Shown here: one piece after another, positions 1 through 8,994 of the stretch
How the letters are laid out: every line of letters begins with the position of its first letter
Position numbering within the stretch: position 1 is the first letter of the stretch
Assembly (NCBI GenBank): GCA_026413765.1
Contig: JAOAKI010000001.1
Location: 70,325 to 134,324, forward strand
DNA length: 64,000 nucleotides
Source: Microcaldota archaeon
GTDB taxonomy: Archaea > Micrarchaeota > Micrarchaeia > Anstonellales > Anstonellaceae
Direction of reading: 5' to 3'
Made by a program: the position numbers and the translations under genes
The notes under the pieces: model-generated
Database searches by the model: none
What the model was told of the DNA's origin: nothing
Seen by the model: the letters and a program-made list of their open reading frames with translations, nothing else

Positions 1-918
1 CGTGTCAACGCCACCCTTTATCCAGTGTCTTCTTTTGGGAACACGCTGACAATCAGGAAATTCTCACGCAATCCTTGGACTATCCCTTATCTTATCGAGC
101 TGAACTGCATTTCACCACAGGTTGCTGGGCTGATTTGGCTTTGCATCCAAAACGAGCTGTCGCTGCTTGTTTCAGGAGGCACAGGTTCAGGTAAAACTTC
201 ATTCCTGAATGCAATTGCCTGCCTGATACCCCCAAACCAGCGCATCATATCGATTGAGGACACGCGCGAGCTTACTTTGCCCAGCTTTCTTCAATGGGTC
301 CCGCTTGTCACCCGCGAGCCAAATGCAGAAGGTAAAGGCGAAATCACAATGCTCGACTTGCTTGTCAACTCATTGAGAATGAGGCCCGACCGGATAATTT
401 TGGGAGAAGTGCGCAAGCAAAGAGAAGCAGAGATTCTGTTTGAGGCGATGCATACTGGCCATTCAGTCTACGCTACTTTGCATGCCGATAATGCCGCCGA
501 GACCATCACTAGATTAACCACACCACCAATATCCATGCCAAAAGAAAGCCTCTCAGCTCTTTCAGCAATCGTTGTCCAGTTCCGCCACAGGAGGCTCAAC
601 ATAAGAAGGACTCTGGAATTTGCCGAAGTGCAGAAAGGCGGAGAGATAAACACTCTATATCGATGGGATGTCAAAAGCGACAAAACACTTGAAGTCGGGA
701 AAATGATCACTCTTTCGCAGACTCTCTCGCTTTACTCAGGAATGACGCAAAAAGAAATAGAGCAAGACGTAGCAGACAAAGCCAAGATCCTTAGCTGGAT
801 GGTAAAAAGAGGCCTCAAAAGCGTCGAGACAGTCGGTCACATTGTTTCTCAGTATTACATTGACCCAGACGAGATACTCTCGCTTGCAACTAAGAATGCC
901 GAATGGCAAGGGGAGTAA
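1..918 (+). CDS. Type II/IV secretion system ATPase (pilus/archaellum motor), 5' truncated
   Basis: The reading frame is open from the first base of the window (RVNATLYPVSSFGN...), so the gene begins upstream; the internal GTG at 25 is not its start. About 305 C-terminal residues of a GspE/PilB/ArlI-type hexameric ATPase are present. The N-terminal RVN...TIRKF segment, the Walker A motif GGTGSGKT, the Asp box IEDTREL, the LRMRPDRIILGEVR Walker B region and the MHTGHS...TLHA His box appear in the family order. It would power pilin assembly from the cytoplasmic face of the membrane. It leads an operon with two T2SSF-type membrane proteins and a pilin, so a type IV pilus or adhesin motor is the likeliest role. 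Archaellum ATPase is less likely, as no archaellin or other arl gene is nearby. Confidence 0.93.
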   Translation, partial: RVNATLYPVSSFGNTLTIRKFSRNPWTIPYLIELNCISPQVAGLIWLCIQNELSLLVSGGTGSGKTSFLNAIACLIPPNQRIISIEDTRELTLPSFLQWVPLVTREPNAEGKGEITMLDLLVNSLRMRPDRIILGEVRKQREAEILFEAMHTGHSVYATLHADNAAETITRLTTPPISMPKESLSALSAIVVQFRHRRLNIRRTLEFAEVQKGGEINTLYRWDVKSDKTLEVGKMITLSQTLSLYSGMTQKEIEQDVADKAKILSWMVKRGLKSVETVGHIVSQYYIDPDEILSLATKNAEWQGE

Positions 919-936
919 AAGATTCGGCTGAGGATT

Positions 937-2859
937 ATGGCAGAGGACATTTTCCCAACCTTTTCTGAGCTTTCCAAACAAGCCCGCGACGTAGAGCGCA
1001 GGCTTCTCCAGCTTCCACCAGCAACTATTTCCGAATCGATCGACCTTCAAGAGCCAACTATCTTCCCACCAGAATTCGAGCAATACACCATCTCTTATCT
1101 TCTTGCAGAAGCACAGAAAATAGAAAGAAGACTCAAGATAGGTGCAATCCAGCAATCGGTCTCACCTCCTGCACCATCAGAGAAAGAAAAAATCGTTCAA
1201 GAGCTTGCTTCTTTTGCAAAGCAAGAGTTCCCACAAGCTCAGCCTCCAGAGGCACTCTCCGCAAAGCAGCAAGAAGAGCCAGCCGAGACGGCCATCCAAG
1301 AGCCTCCATCCGAGGCTTTGCAGCCTCCAGCAGCAGAAAAGGCAGAAGAAGTGCAGGCAGAAGCACAACAGCCTACCTCTGCTTCCCAGCCAGCTACCCC
1401 GCCAAAGCCACAAAAACAATATTCGTTTGTCTCCTCTTCAAAAATCTCGCCTCGGCTTCGCGCAATCATCGAGGAGAAAATTAGAAAAGAAGAAGAAAAA
1501 GAGGCAGAAATCGAAAAACAAGCTGAACCTTCGCAAGCCGCTCCTCCAAAAGCTGAAAAACCACAAGAACCCCCTGAAGAAGGCTTGCAAGATGCAGAAG
1601 GCGCAATGGAAGAGCCATCCATCCAACCAATTCCCAAGCAGCCGCAGCAGCCTGAAAAATCAAACAAGCAGGAAGCCTTGCAAAAAGAAGAGGCGCCGCC
1701 ACAGGAGGCTGAACCGCCTCAGCCTCGCCCCTCTTATGCACCTCCGATTTCAAGCTCGCTTTTAATCAAACCAATCTTTCCTGACCAAAAAGCCCAAGCG
1801 GACTCCTCTGAACCACAAAATCGGATTGAAAAAATTTCTAAAATAATCGAAGAACTCTCTTCCGACAAATACAAGGCAAAAGCAATCCCGCAAGAAGGGC
1901 AAGCCCAAAAGCCATCCATCAGCAAGCCACCGTCCGCAAAACAAAAAGAGAAAAAATCAAAGCCGCCTGCTTTTGCCACACAAGAAGACAGCATTTCAGA
2001 ATTGATTCAAGACATCAAAAGAGCCTCTCTGAATATCGAAAAGCAGCCTGTAAAAGCTAAGCTCCAACCCAAGCAAAAAGCAGAAAAAGAGCCCGCAGCA
2101 GCCCCTCAACTTTCTCAATCAAAAGCAAAAGAAAGAAAGATTCCAAAGCAGTCCCCTGCTCCCTCTTCTTATCCTCCAAAAAAACAACTCAAGCAGCCTA
2201 TCGTCCCACCACAGCAGCAAGAAACCTTCAAGCCAACCTCTCCCTCTCCTGCTCCTTCAGCATTGCGCAAGCCACGCGTGCTTCCTGGGGGAATCGTCAC
2301 CGAGGCAACAAGAACTTACATTCCTCCAGCGCGCCCAGCGCAGCAGAAACGCGAGATCCAGCCTTCGGTTGCGCCGCTCAAAAGAGAGCTCATACGAAGA
2401 CCAGCTGCTCCAGCGTCCCAAAAGCAGGAGGAAGAATCAGAAACAAAGCAGCCTGCCCAGCAGACAAAATACCCACGGGAAATTTCAGCCGAAGCCCAAT
2501 TGCCTGCAGAAGAAGATGATTTGGAGATACCTCGTCCGCCGCCCGAAGACCAAGAGCCTTCAGCTGAAAGCTACCAAGCTGCAAAAGAGGATTTCAGGCA
2601 GCGGATGGAAAGCCAAGCCATAAAAGAAAAAACAAAAGAAGAATATGAGGCGATGCTTGAGTCTTACGCAAAAGAAAACATGATTTGGCTTTATGAGATT
2701 TACAAGATGGGGGGGATCCCCAGAGAGGACTTTTTGCAAAAAGTAAAAGAGAAGCTAGAGCAAGAGAAGGCAACTCAAAGTCAGGCAGAATCCGCCTCGC
2801 CTTTCAACCCGGCATTTGCAAATTTGAACAAAGAGATAGACAAGAGATATAAAAAGTAG
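937..2859 (+). CDS. Pro/Gln/Lys/Ala-rich, mostly disordered protein of the pilus operon
   Basis: I do not recognise this 640-residue protein. A short helical N-terminal region (about residues 1-70, with two similar motifs around VERRLLQ and IERRLK) is followed by roughly 450 residues of low complexity dominated by P, Q, K, E, A and S. A helical charged C-terminal segment (about 545-640, including ENMIWLYEIYKMGGIPREDF) ends it. There is no signal peptide or membrane segment, so it should be cytoplasmic. It sits 18 bases after the ATPase and 26 bases before the first platform protein, which suggests a linker or scaffold between motor and membrane platform. The frame is trustworthy because the ATG has a purine-rich leader and both ends have ordinary composition. 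Confidence 0.8.
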   Translation: MAEDIFPTFSELSKQARDVERRLLQLPPATISESIDLQEPTIFPPEFEQYTISYLLAEAQKIERRLKIGAIQQSVSPPAPSEKEKIVQELASFAKQEFPQAQPPEALSAKQQEEPAETAIQEPPSEALQPPAAEKAEEVQAEAQQPTSASQPATPPKPQKQYSFVSSSKISPRLRAIIEEKIRKEEEKEAEIEKQAEPSQAAPPKAEKPQEPPEEGLQDAEGAMEEPSIQPIPKQPQQPEKSNKQEALQKEEAPPQEAEPPQPRPSYAPPISSSLLIKPIFPDQKAQADSSEPQNRIEKISKIIEELSSDKYKAKAIPQEGQAQKPSISKPPSAKQKEKKSKPPAFATQEDSISELIQDIKRASLNIEKQPVKAKLQPKQKAEKEPAAAPQLSQSKAKERKIPKQSPAPSSYPPKKQLKQPIVPPQQQETFKPTSPSPAPSALRKPRVLPGGIVTEATRTYIPPARPAQQKREIQPSVAPLKRELIRRPAAPASQKQEEESETKQPAQQTKYPREISAEAQLPAEEDDLEIPRPPPEDQEPSAESYQAAKEDFRQRMESQAIKEKTKEEYEAMLESYAKENMIWLYEIYKMGGIPREDFLQKVKEKLEQEKATQSQAESASPFNPAFANLNKEIDKRYKK

Positions 2860-2885
2860 TGTTTTACAATATTGTGAGGTAGTGC

Positions 2886-3806
2886 ATGGCGCAGCCAAAA
2901 TATGACGCAAAGGCAAAAAAAGTACACCAGCCACTCATCTCGCAGCCGTTGCGTGAATCAGAAGGGCCTCAAGACCCAGTGCAGTTCCGGAACCTTTTCA
3001 TTTCAATTGCGTCGTATTTTCCTGACTTAAGAAAAGATCTGATTCGCGCAGATATGAACTATACTCCGGCAGGATTCGTTCGGACTGCTTTGCTGAATGC
3101 ATTTGGGATTACTGCAGTTCTTTTGCTGATTGTGTATTTGCTACTTCGCAATAGCGACTTTTTGCTTTTGGCGTTAATTTTGGCCTTTCCAATCTTATTT
3201 TTGTTGTCATTTTTTTATGTCATGTATTTTCCGAAAGCCAAAGCTTCTATCAGGGCAAAAAAAATAGAGCAGGAGCTTGTTTTTGCAGGCAGGCACATGC
3301 TCATTGAGCTGAAAAGCGGTGTTCCTCTTTTCGATGCTATGCTGGGCATTTCTCAAGACTACGGCGAAGTTTCTGTCGAATTCAACAAAATCGTTGAGAA
3401 AGTCACGCTTGGAGTGCCCATGGGGGTAGCACTCCACGAAGTTGCTGAAAATAATCCTTCCGCTTACTTTAAGCGAGTCGTCTTGCAAATAGCAAACTCG
3501 CTTTCTTCTGGAGCAGACGTGGCAGTTGCGCTTGAAGCAGTTTTGGACCAAATCTCAAAAGAGCAGATTATCGAGCTTAAGGCATATGGGCAGAAACTCA
3601 ACCCTCTTGTGATGTTTTACATGATTTTTGGAATCATTCTCCCTTCGCTTGGGATCGCATTTCTCATAATCCTGGTGTCGTTTTTGGGGTCAGCAATCTC
3701 TTTTGGCCCCTCTGCGCTGTTCAGCTTTCTTCTTGCTCTTGCGCTAATCCAGTTCATCTTCCTTACTATGGTGGAATCCTCAAGACCAAAATTTGATATG
3801 GGGTAG
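2886..3806 (+). CDS. Type II secretion F-domain membrane protein (pilus platform, TadC/PilC-like), copy 1
   Basis: The 306-residue protein has two transmembrane segments near residues 76-120, a cytoplasmic helical T2SSF domain (about 130-235, with ELVFAGRHMLIELKSGVPLFDAM and NSLSSGADVAVALEAV) and C-terminal membrane helices from about 245 to 300. This is the layout of archaeal TadC/ArlJ proteins, which form the inner-membrane platform contacted by the secretion ATPase. The start ATG follows GAGGTAGTGC, a good ribosome binding site. Only 3 bases separate it from the second platform gene, so the two probably form a heteromeric platform as in other archaeal type IV pili. Confidence 0.88.
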   Translation: MAQPKYDAKAKKVHQPLISQPLRESEGPQDPVQFRNLFISIASYFPDLRKDLIRADMNYTPAGFVRTALLNAFGITAVLLLIVYLLLRNSDFLLLALILAFPILFLLSFFYVMYFPKAKASIRAKKIEQELVFAGRHMLIELKSGVPLFDAMLGISQDYGEVSVEFNKIVEKVTLGVPMGVALHEVAENNPSAYFKRVVLQIANSLSSGADVAVALEAVLDQISKEQIIELKAYGQKLNPLVMFYMIFGIILPSLGIAFLIILVSFLGSAISFGPSALFSFLLALALIQFIFLTMVESSRPKFDMG

Positions 3807-3809
3807 TCT

Positions 3810-4877
3810 ATGTCCAGCATGCTTTACGAGATGATAGGAAGAATCTTTTCGAGGGCGCAGATGAAAAGATTAGGCGCGCTACTTGAATCAGCAGGCTTAA
3901 ACTTTATTCCTGAAGCCTTTGCAGGCTTTCTTGTGGTCCTTTCATTCATCCTTTCTTTGCTAAGCTACATCTTGCTCATCTCATTTCCCCCAACAAAAGG
4001 CTTCCTTTTCAAATTGTCGTTCTTTATCTCTTATGACCTTGCAGTGCAGTCGCAATTGTTCGTCAACATTGTGTCAGCGATTTTCTCAACCACTCTCTCA
4101 GTTGGTCTTTTGCTTTTGTTTGTCTATGTTTTTCTCTTGTTGCGCGCAGAAAAAAGGAAGAGGGAAGTGGAAAGCGTGTTGCCAGAGTTTCTTTCACTTG
4201 CCGCTTCTAACGTTCGTGCTGGGATGACAGTTGATCAAGCCCTATGGTATGCGGCAAAGCCAGAGTTCGGAATCCTCTCGCAGGAAGTTTCAATCCTTGC
4301 CAAAAAAACATTTGGCGGGATGCCATTCAACCAGTCGATTGACTATCTTTCGGAAAGGTTCAATTCAAAATCGATAAGGCGCGTTGTAGCTCTGATCAAG
4401 CAAGGCATAGCATCTGGCGGCCAGATGGCAGAGATTCTGGAAAGAACCGCGGAAGATTCCAGGCAAATGCAAGTCATTCAAAAAGAGATTGCCGCTTCAT
4501 TGCTCATGTACACTATTTTCATACTTTTTGCCGGTGCGCTGGGTGCCCCATTTCTTTTTGCGGTGGCAGGAAAGCTGATAGGCATCTTGGAAGGGGTGTT
4601 TGCTGTCTTGCCTTCTTCCTCTTCAGTTACCAATCTGGTGCGCACTCCATTCTTTGTCGTTTCGCCCTCATCAATCTCTTCCTCTGACTTTTTTGTTTTT
4701 GCTATTCTTTCCTGCGCAATAACTTCGGTTTTTTCCTCACTTATAATTGGCGTAATCTCCAAAGGAAGCAAGAAGGAGGGAATCTCATATATTCCATTTA
4801 TATTGTTTGTCTCGCTAACAGTCTTTTATATAGTCAGCGGGGCGCTTGATAGCGTCCTTTCAAACTTGTATCTATGA
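3810..4877 (+). CDS. Type II secretion F-domain membrane protein (pilus platform), copy 2
   Basis: The 355-residue protein has N-terminal hydrophobic segments (about 30-60 and 75-110), a cytoplasmic T2SSF domain (about 115-225, with LPEFLSLAASNVRAGMTVDQAL and IKQGIASGGQMAEIL), then further membrane helices to the end. The motif LxxAxxNVRAGMxxDxAL is typical of archaeal TadB/TadC-like proteins. It follows the first platform gene by 3 bases and precedes the pilin by 9 bases. Together with the ATPase it should assemble or retract the pilus. Confidence 0.88.
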   Translation: MSSMLYEMIGRIFSRAQMKRLGALLESAGLNFIPEAFAGFLVVLSFILSLLSYILLISFPPTKGFLFKLSFFISYDLAVQSQLFVNIVSAIFSTTLSVGLLLLFVYVFLLLRAEKRKREVESVLPEFLSLAASNVRAGMTVDQALWYAAKPEFGILSQEVSILAKKTFGGMPFNQSIDYLSERFNSKSIRRVVALIKQGIASGGQMAEILERTAEDSRQMQVIQKEIAASLLMYTIFILFAGALGAPFLFAVAGKLIGILEGVFAVLPSSSSVTNLVRTPFFVVSPSSISSSDFFVFAILSCAITSVFSSLIIGVISKGSKKEGISYIPFILFVSLTVFYIVSGALDSVLSNLYL

Positions 4878-4886
4878 GGTGGTGCA

Positions 4887-5420
4887 ATGAAAAAGAGCAA
4901 AGGCCAAGCGGCGATGGAATATTTGATGACTTATGGATGGGCGCTGTTAGTGATTGTAGTTGTTATCGCAATCCTGCTCATTATAAATCCTCTTCAGCCT
5001 CCAACAGGCTGCAGGTTTGATAGCCTTGGGTTTCTTTGCAGCGAACCGCTTGTCACTTCAAGCGGCAAGCTTTACCTGAAAATCACAAACGCAAACCAAA
5101 ACAATATCTTGATTTATGGAATGAATTGCACCACTAACCGCGCGCCTTCTCCACCTTCATTTTCTCCACCTTCCAGCCCGATCAGGACTCTCCAAAGGCA
5201 AGAGCAGTATGAGTTCAACATCACATGCGTGGATGCAAACGGTGTTGCAGTCACTCCTTCTGCGGGCTCGGATTTTGCAGCAAAACTGTGGATATTCTAC
5301 AAAAACCAAGAGGACGGAGCGTCATACCCCGTGCGCTCAATCAGCGCAAACATAGTCTCAAAAGTTGTCTCAGCCCCTGGCAGCAGCACTTCCTCTCCCT
5401 CGCCAACGCAAACGTCCTGA
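4887..5420 (+). CDS. Class III signal peptide pilin-like protein
   Basis: The 177-residue protein begins MKKSKGQAAMEYLMTYGWALL: a short basic leader, a KGQ processing site and AxxE at the mature N-terminus, then one hydrophobic helix. This is the archaeal class III signal peptide cut by EppA-type prepilin peptidase. The rest is a predicted extracellular domain with three cysteines early on and a Ser/Pro/Thr-rich tail (SSTSSPSPTQTS) like a glycosylated stalk. It ends the pilus operon, with GAGGTGGTGCA before the ATG. It is probably a pilin subunit; a minor or tip pilin is possible. Confidence 0.88.
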   Translation: MKKSKGQAAMEYLMTYGWALLVIVVVIAILLIINPLQPPTGCRFDSLGFLCSEPLVTSSGKLYLKITNANQNNILIYGMNCTTNRAPSPPSFSPPSSPIRTLQRQEQYEFNITCVDANGVAVTPSAGSDFAAKLWIFYKNQEDGASYPVRSISANIVSKVVSAPGSSTSSPSPTQTS

Positions 5421-5453
5421 AAACAGTCCTGATCTGAATTTTTTGTGGTGCGC

Positions 5454-6863
5454 ATGCGGATAGAAGAGGACTTCATAGGCAAAGTCGAGGTTCCAGAAGA
5501 TGCCTATTTTGGGATTTTCACTGTCCGGGCAGCAGAGAATTTCAGGATTTCGCAATCAAAACCGCATCCAGACTTTATCAGAATGCTTGCGCTGGTCAAA
5601 AAAAGCTGTGCGCAGGCAAATGTCAAATTGGGGCAGCTGGATGCCAAAATTGGAAATGCAATCATCCAGGCTTCAGACGAAGTTGCGCAAGGAAAGCACG
5701 ACAACCAGTTCATCCTTGACTCATATACGGCAGGGGCAGGCACTCCCTTCAACATGAATATGAATGAGGTCATTGCAAATAGGGCAGAAGAGTTGCTTGG
5801 AGGCAAAAAGGGTCAATACAAATTAGTGCATCCGAACAACCACGTCAACATGTCGCAGTCTTCAAATGACGTCATCCCAACCGCTATCCGCCTTGTCCTT
5901 TTGCATCAGTCAGCCCAACTGCTTTCTGCGGCAACTCGCCTTGCGGATGCACTGGAATCAAAAGAAAAAGAATTCTCAAAAATCGTGAAAGTCGGAAGAA
6001 CCCATCTTATGGATGCGGTGCCGCTTACAGTGGCAGATGAGCTTTCTGCCTTTTCCTCTTCAGTCAAAAAAGACATTTTGCATATCGGCCGCGCCCGGTC
6101 GCTGCTTTCAGAGCTTCCTATAGGCGCAACCGCGCTTGGCTCGGGCATCAATACCCACCCTGCCTACAAAAGGACAGTGGTTGCTCAGATAAGGAAGAAT
6201 ACCGGCTTGAAAGTCAAAGAAGGGAGGAATCTTTTCAGGCTAGTTTCTTCTGCGTCTGATTTTTTTGCCTATTCTTGCGCTCTCTCAAGCCTTGCACTTT
6301 CCATCCACAAACTCTCATCCGACTTGAAACTTCTTTCTTCAGGCCCAAACACGATGGTAGGGGAGTATGTCTTGCCTGAAGTTGAGCCAGGCTCTTCAAT
6401 CATGCCAGGCAAAATCAATCCTTCTATACCAGAATGCGCAGAAATGATTGCCAACAGGGTTTTTGGCTTGCACCATTCAGTCCAGCTTGCTTGCGCTGGA
6501 GGGCAGCTGCAGCTGAACGTCCAGACTCCGCTGATTCTGCATTGCCTTTCAGAGGCAACTCTTATTCTTAGCACAGGCTGCAGCATGCTTTCTGAGAAAT
6601 GCATAATTGGCATGAAACTGAACACCGAAAGAATAAGGCAGCACCTTGATGCCTCGCTTATCACGATAACTGCCCTCTCACCTTATTTTGGTTACTCTCT
6701 GCTCAGCAACTTGGTCAAAAAAGCGCAAAACGAAGGCAAGAGCTTAAAAGAGATCGTCATTCAGGAAGGCTTGCTTTCTGAAGCAGAATTTGAGAAGCTT
6801 CTTGCGCCATCAAGGTTAGTGAGGCCTTCGCTTAAGCTCAGGCTCAAAAGAGACAAAAAATGA
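5454..6863 (+). CDS. Fumarase/aspartase superfamily lyase (class II fumarate hydratase or aspartate ammonia-lyase)
   Basis: The 469-residue protein carries the superfamily signature GSSIMPGKINP, the QSSND loop, the KVGRTHLMDAVP helix and GAGTPFNMNMNEVIANRA. These enzymes reversibly eliminate a group from fumarate precursors: water from malate, or ammonia from aspartate. The signals are mixed. The signature continues IPE and the GAGT segment looks aspartase-like, whereas QSSND is fumarase-like (aspartases usually have QSTND). The length fits either. I chose the ATG at 5454 because GTGGTG just upstream serves as ribosome binding site; two in-frame GTG codons at 5445 and 5448 lie inside that site. 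Confidence 0.85.
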   Translation: MRIEEDFIGKVEVPEDAYFGIFTVRAAENFRISQSKPHPDFIRMLALVKKSCAQANVKLGQLDAKIGNAIIQASDEVAQGKHDNQFILDSYTAGAGTPFNMNMNEVIANRAEELLGGKKGQYKLVHPNNHVNMSQSSNDVIPTAIRLVLLHQSAQLLSAATRLADALESKEKEFSKIVKVGRTHLMDAVPLTVADELSAFSSSVKKDILHIGRARSLLSELPIGATALGSGINTHPAYKRTVVAQIRKNTGLKVKEGRNLFRLVSSASDFFAYSCALSSLALSIHKLSSDLKLLSSGPNTMVGEYVLPEVEPGSSIMPGKINPSIPECAEMIANRVFGLHHSVQLACAGGQLQLNVQTPLILHCLSEATLILSTGCSMLSEKCIIGMKLNTERIRQHLDASLITITALSPYFGYSLLSNLVKKAQNEGKSLKEIVIQEGLLSEAEFEKLLAPSRLVRPSLKLRLKRDKK

Positions 6864-6900
6864 GCTGCCCATTGCATCACCCACTATTCTTTTAAAATCT

Positions 6901-6934
6901 CTCCTTTTCAATAGGTGCGTAAATTGAAAAGGAG
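6901..6934. promoter_or_regulatory. Perfect 12-bp inverted repeat upstream of psmA
   Basis: CTCCTTTTCAAT and its exact reverse complement ATTGAAAAGGAG flank a 10-base spacer. The repeat lies 31 bases before the psmA ATG and just after a TATA-like TTTTAAAAT at about 6890. It could be an operator over the start site or a leader hairpin for the whole proteasome-exosome operon. Confidence 0.6.
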
Positions 6935-6965
6935 ACTTCTTTGTCTTCTGATAAGAGGTGGATGA

Positions 6966-7673
6966 ATGTATCCTCCACAACAGCAGGCATATGACCGGGC
7001 AATTACAGTTTTTTCACCTGATGGGAGGCTCTTCCAGGTAGAATACGCAAAAGAAGCAGTCAAAAGGGGAGCTACTGCAATCGGCATGATTTTTGATGGC
7101 GGAGTTTTGCTTGTCGCATACAAGAACGCGCCCTCCAAGCTTTTAGTTCCAGAATCAATGAAAAAAATATTCGAGATTGACCGTCACATAGCAGCAACTG
7201 CCTCGGGCTTGATTGCGGACGCAAGGCGTCTGGTGGATATTGCCCGCCTTGAAGCGCAAAGGCATCGCCTGGCTTACTCTGAGCCCGCCTCAGTCGAAAC
7301 AATCGCAAAAGAGCTTTGCGACCTCATGCAGGTATATACGCAGTATGGCGGAATTCGCCCATTTGGCGTTTCGCTTCTGATAGCAGGAATTGACAGCGCG
7401 CCGCGGCTGTATGAAGCAGAGCCTTCAGGCGCGCTGACTGGGTATCTTGCAGACGCGGTCGGGGCAGGCAAGAAAGAAGTCGAGGAGTTTTTTGAGAAAG
7501 AATACAGGGAAAACCTCTCTCAGGATGAGGCAATCTCCCTTGCGATAAAAGCCCTCAAAAAGTCCGGAGACCTTTCGATAAAGCCTGAGACAGTCGAAAT
7601 AGCGCTGGCTACAGTCAAAAAGAAAGATTTCGTTCTCCTGTCGCAAAAGGAAGTCGAGAAATATCTCAAATGA
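6966..7673 (+). CDS. psmA: Proteasome subunit alpha
   Basis: The 235-residue protein has the alpha-subunit N-terminal signature AYDRAITVFSPDGRLFQVEYA, which forms the gate and H0 helix. It then has the Ntn-hydrolase fold with GILIADAR-like (SGLIADARRLVD) and the RPFGVSLLIAGID strand. Alpha subunits form the outer heptameric rings of the 20S proteasome and lack the catalytic threonine. It opens the conserved archaeal superoperon and is followed 9 bases later by the SBDS gene. The ATG is preceded by AGAGGTGGATGA. No beta subunit gene is in this window. Confidence 0.97.
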   Translation: MYPPQQQAYDRAITVFSPDGRLFQVEYAKEAVKRGATAIGMIFDGGVLLVAYKNAPSKLLVPESMKKIFEIDRHIAATASGLIADARRLVDIARLEAQRHRLAYSEPASVETIAKELCDLMQVYTQYGGIRPFGVSLLIAGIDSAPRLYEAEPSGALTGYLADAVGAGKKEVEEFFEKEYRENLSQDEAISLAIKALKKSGDLSIKPETVEIALATVKKKDFVLLSQKEVEKYLK

Positions 7674-7682
7674 GGAAGGAAG

Positions 7683-8375
7683 ATGTCCAGCCTGGATAAA
7701 TCTGTTCTTGCCCATATCGATATAGGCGGCGAAAGGTACGAAATTGTCGTAGACCCTGATTTGGCTTACCTTTACAAGGTCGGGCAAAAAAAAGAGCTAG
7801 CCAATGTCTTGACGGTCGAGGAGGTGTTCAAAAATTTCAGGAAAGGCGAGCGGCACACTTCTTCAGCTTTGCAGAAAGCTTTTGGCACCACCGACCTTTA
7901 TCAGATTGCAGACAGGATACTAAAAAATGGCGAAATCCAGCTTACCGTGGAGCAGCGCCGCAAAATGCTTGAGGAAAAGAAAAAGCAAATCATAGCTATC
8001 ATCGCCCGCCAAGCGATTGACCCGCGAACAGGCGCTCCGCATACTCAACTTCGCATCCAGCAGGCGTTGGAGGAGGCGAAAGTCCATATTGACGCTTTCA
8101 AAGACGCAACCGAGCAGATAGATGAGGTAATAAAGGCATTGAGGCCAATTATCCCGCTTAAGTTTGAGCAAGTCAAAATCGCAGTCAAAGTCCCGCCCCA
8201 ATTTTCCCAAAAAATTTACGGAACACTTAAAAGCTATGGGATTCAAAAAGAAGAATGGGCAAATGATGGGAGCCTAATTGTCGTAATTGAGATGCCTGCA
8301 GGTATGCAAGGAGAGTTTTACGAACGCCTCAATAGACTGACTGCAGGCAGCGCGGAAACAAAACTGATAAAGTGA
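7683..8375 (+). CDS. SBDS/SDO1-family ribosome maturation protein
   Basis: The 230-residue protein has the three-domain SBDS layout: N-terminal FYSH domain (about 1-90, [22 protein letters not shown]), central helical domain ([16 protein letters not shown]) and a C-terminal ferredoxin-like domain (about 160-230). SBDS releases the anti-association factor from the large ribosomal subunit. It sits between psmA and rrp4, the standard archaeal order. The stop overlaps the upstream GTG-containing leader of rrp4. Confidence 0.96.
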   Translation: MSSLDKSVLAHIDIGGERYEIVVDPDLAYLYKVGQKKELANVLTVEEVFKNFRKGERHTSSALQKAFGTTDLYQIADRILKNGEIQLTVEQRRKMLEEKKKQIIAIIARQAIDPRTGAPHTQLRIQQALEEAKVHIDAFKDATEQIDEVIKALRPIIPLKFEQVKIAVKVPPQFSQKIYGTLKSYGIQKEEWANDGSLIVVIEMPAGMQGEFYERLNRLTAGSAETKLIK

Positions 8376-8380
8376 AATTT

Positions 8381-8983
8381 ATGGTAGAAGGGAAAATTGT
8401 CATGCCCGGTGAGCTCATTTCTGAACGAGAGGAGCACATAAGCTATGCTTATGTTGAAAAAGGCAAAACCTATTCAACGGTGGTCGGGCTCTATTCAAAC
8501 GGAAAAATTGTCCCTCTTGAAGGGCCCTATGACCCTCTGGCCGAAGATACAGTCGTAGGGGTCATAACTGAAATCAAGTTCGCAGGCTACAGCGTGGATA
8601 TCAATTATGCCTTCCCTGCTTTTCTTTCTAACCGAGAATCGAAAGAAAAGCTTGCGCTGGGCGATGCGATCATTGCGAAAGTGCTTTCGGTCAATGAAGT
8701 CAAGGATGTCGAGCTGTTTGAGGCAAAAAGGCTTCCAGCTGGCAGCCTAGTGCGCGTCTCCCCAGTCAAGGTACCTCGCATCATAGGAAAAAGGAATTCG
8801 ATGATCGACATGCTCCAGTCATCAACTGGCTGCCAAATCTTCGTAGGTAGGAACGGCTATGTTTGGATAAGCGGGAAAGGCAATGACATTCTTGCAGAGA
8901 AGGCTCTGCGCATAATTGAAGTGCAAGCACACACACAAGGGCTTACCGATAGGGTGGCTGCATTTTTGAGAGAACACAGGTGA
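8381..8983 (+). CDS. rrp4: Exosome complex RNA-binding protein Rrp4
   Basis: The 200-residue protein has an N-terminal domain (VMPGELI, a hallmark of Rrp4/Csl4), an S1 domain (about 60-130, VVGVITEIKFAGYSVDIN) and a KH domain (about 135-200, PRIIGKRNSMIDML and IWISGKG-like VWISGKGND). It caps the archaeal exosome ring and feeds RNA to the Rrp41-Rrp42 chamber. The GTG at 8372 overlaps the SBDS stop; the in-frame ATG at 8381 is the more probable start. Confidence 0.95.
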   Translation: MVEGKIVMPGELISEREEHISYAYVEKGKTYSTVVGLYSNGKIVPLEGPYDPLAEDTVVGVITEIKFAGYSVDINYAFPAFLSNRESKEKLALGDAIIAKVLSVNEVKDVELFEAKRLPAGSLVRVSPVKVPRIIGKRNSMIDMLQSSTGCQIFVGRNGYVWISGKGNDILAEKALRIIEVQAHTQGLTDRVAAFLREHR

Positions 8984-8994
8984 GTGGTGGTATC

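Noticed and set aside
1142-1765. Long alternative-frame ORF of 207 codons inside the Pro/Gln-rich gene
   Set aside because: It is a shadow caused by repeated CAA/AAG/CCT codons; there is no ribosome binding site and the product is a Ser/Lys/Gln string.
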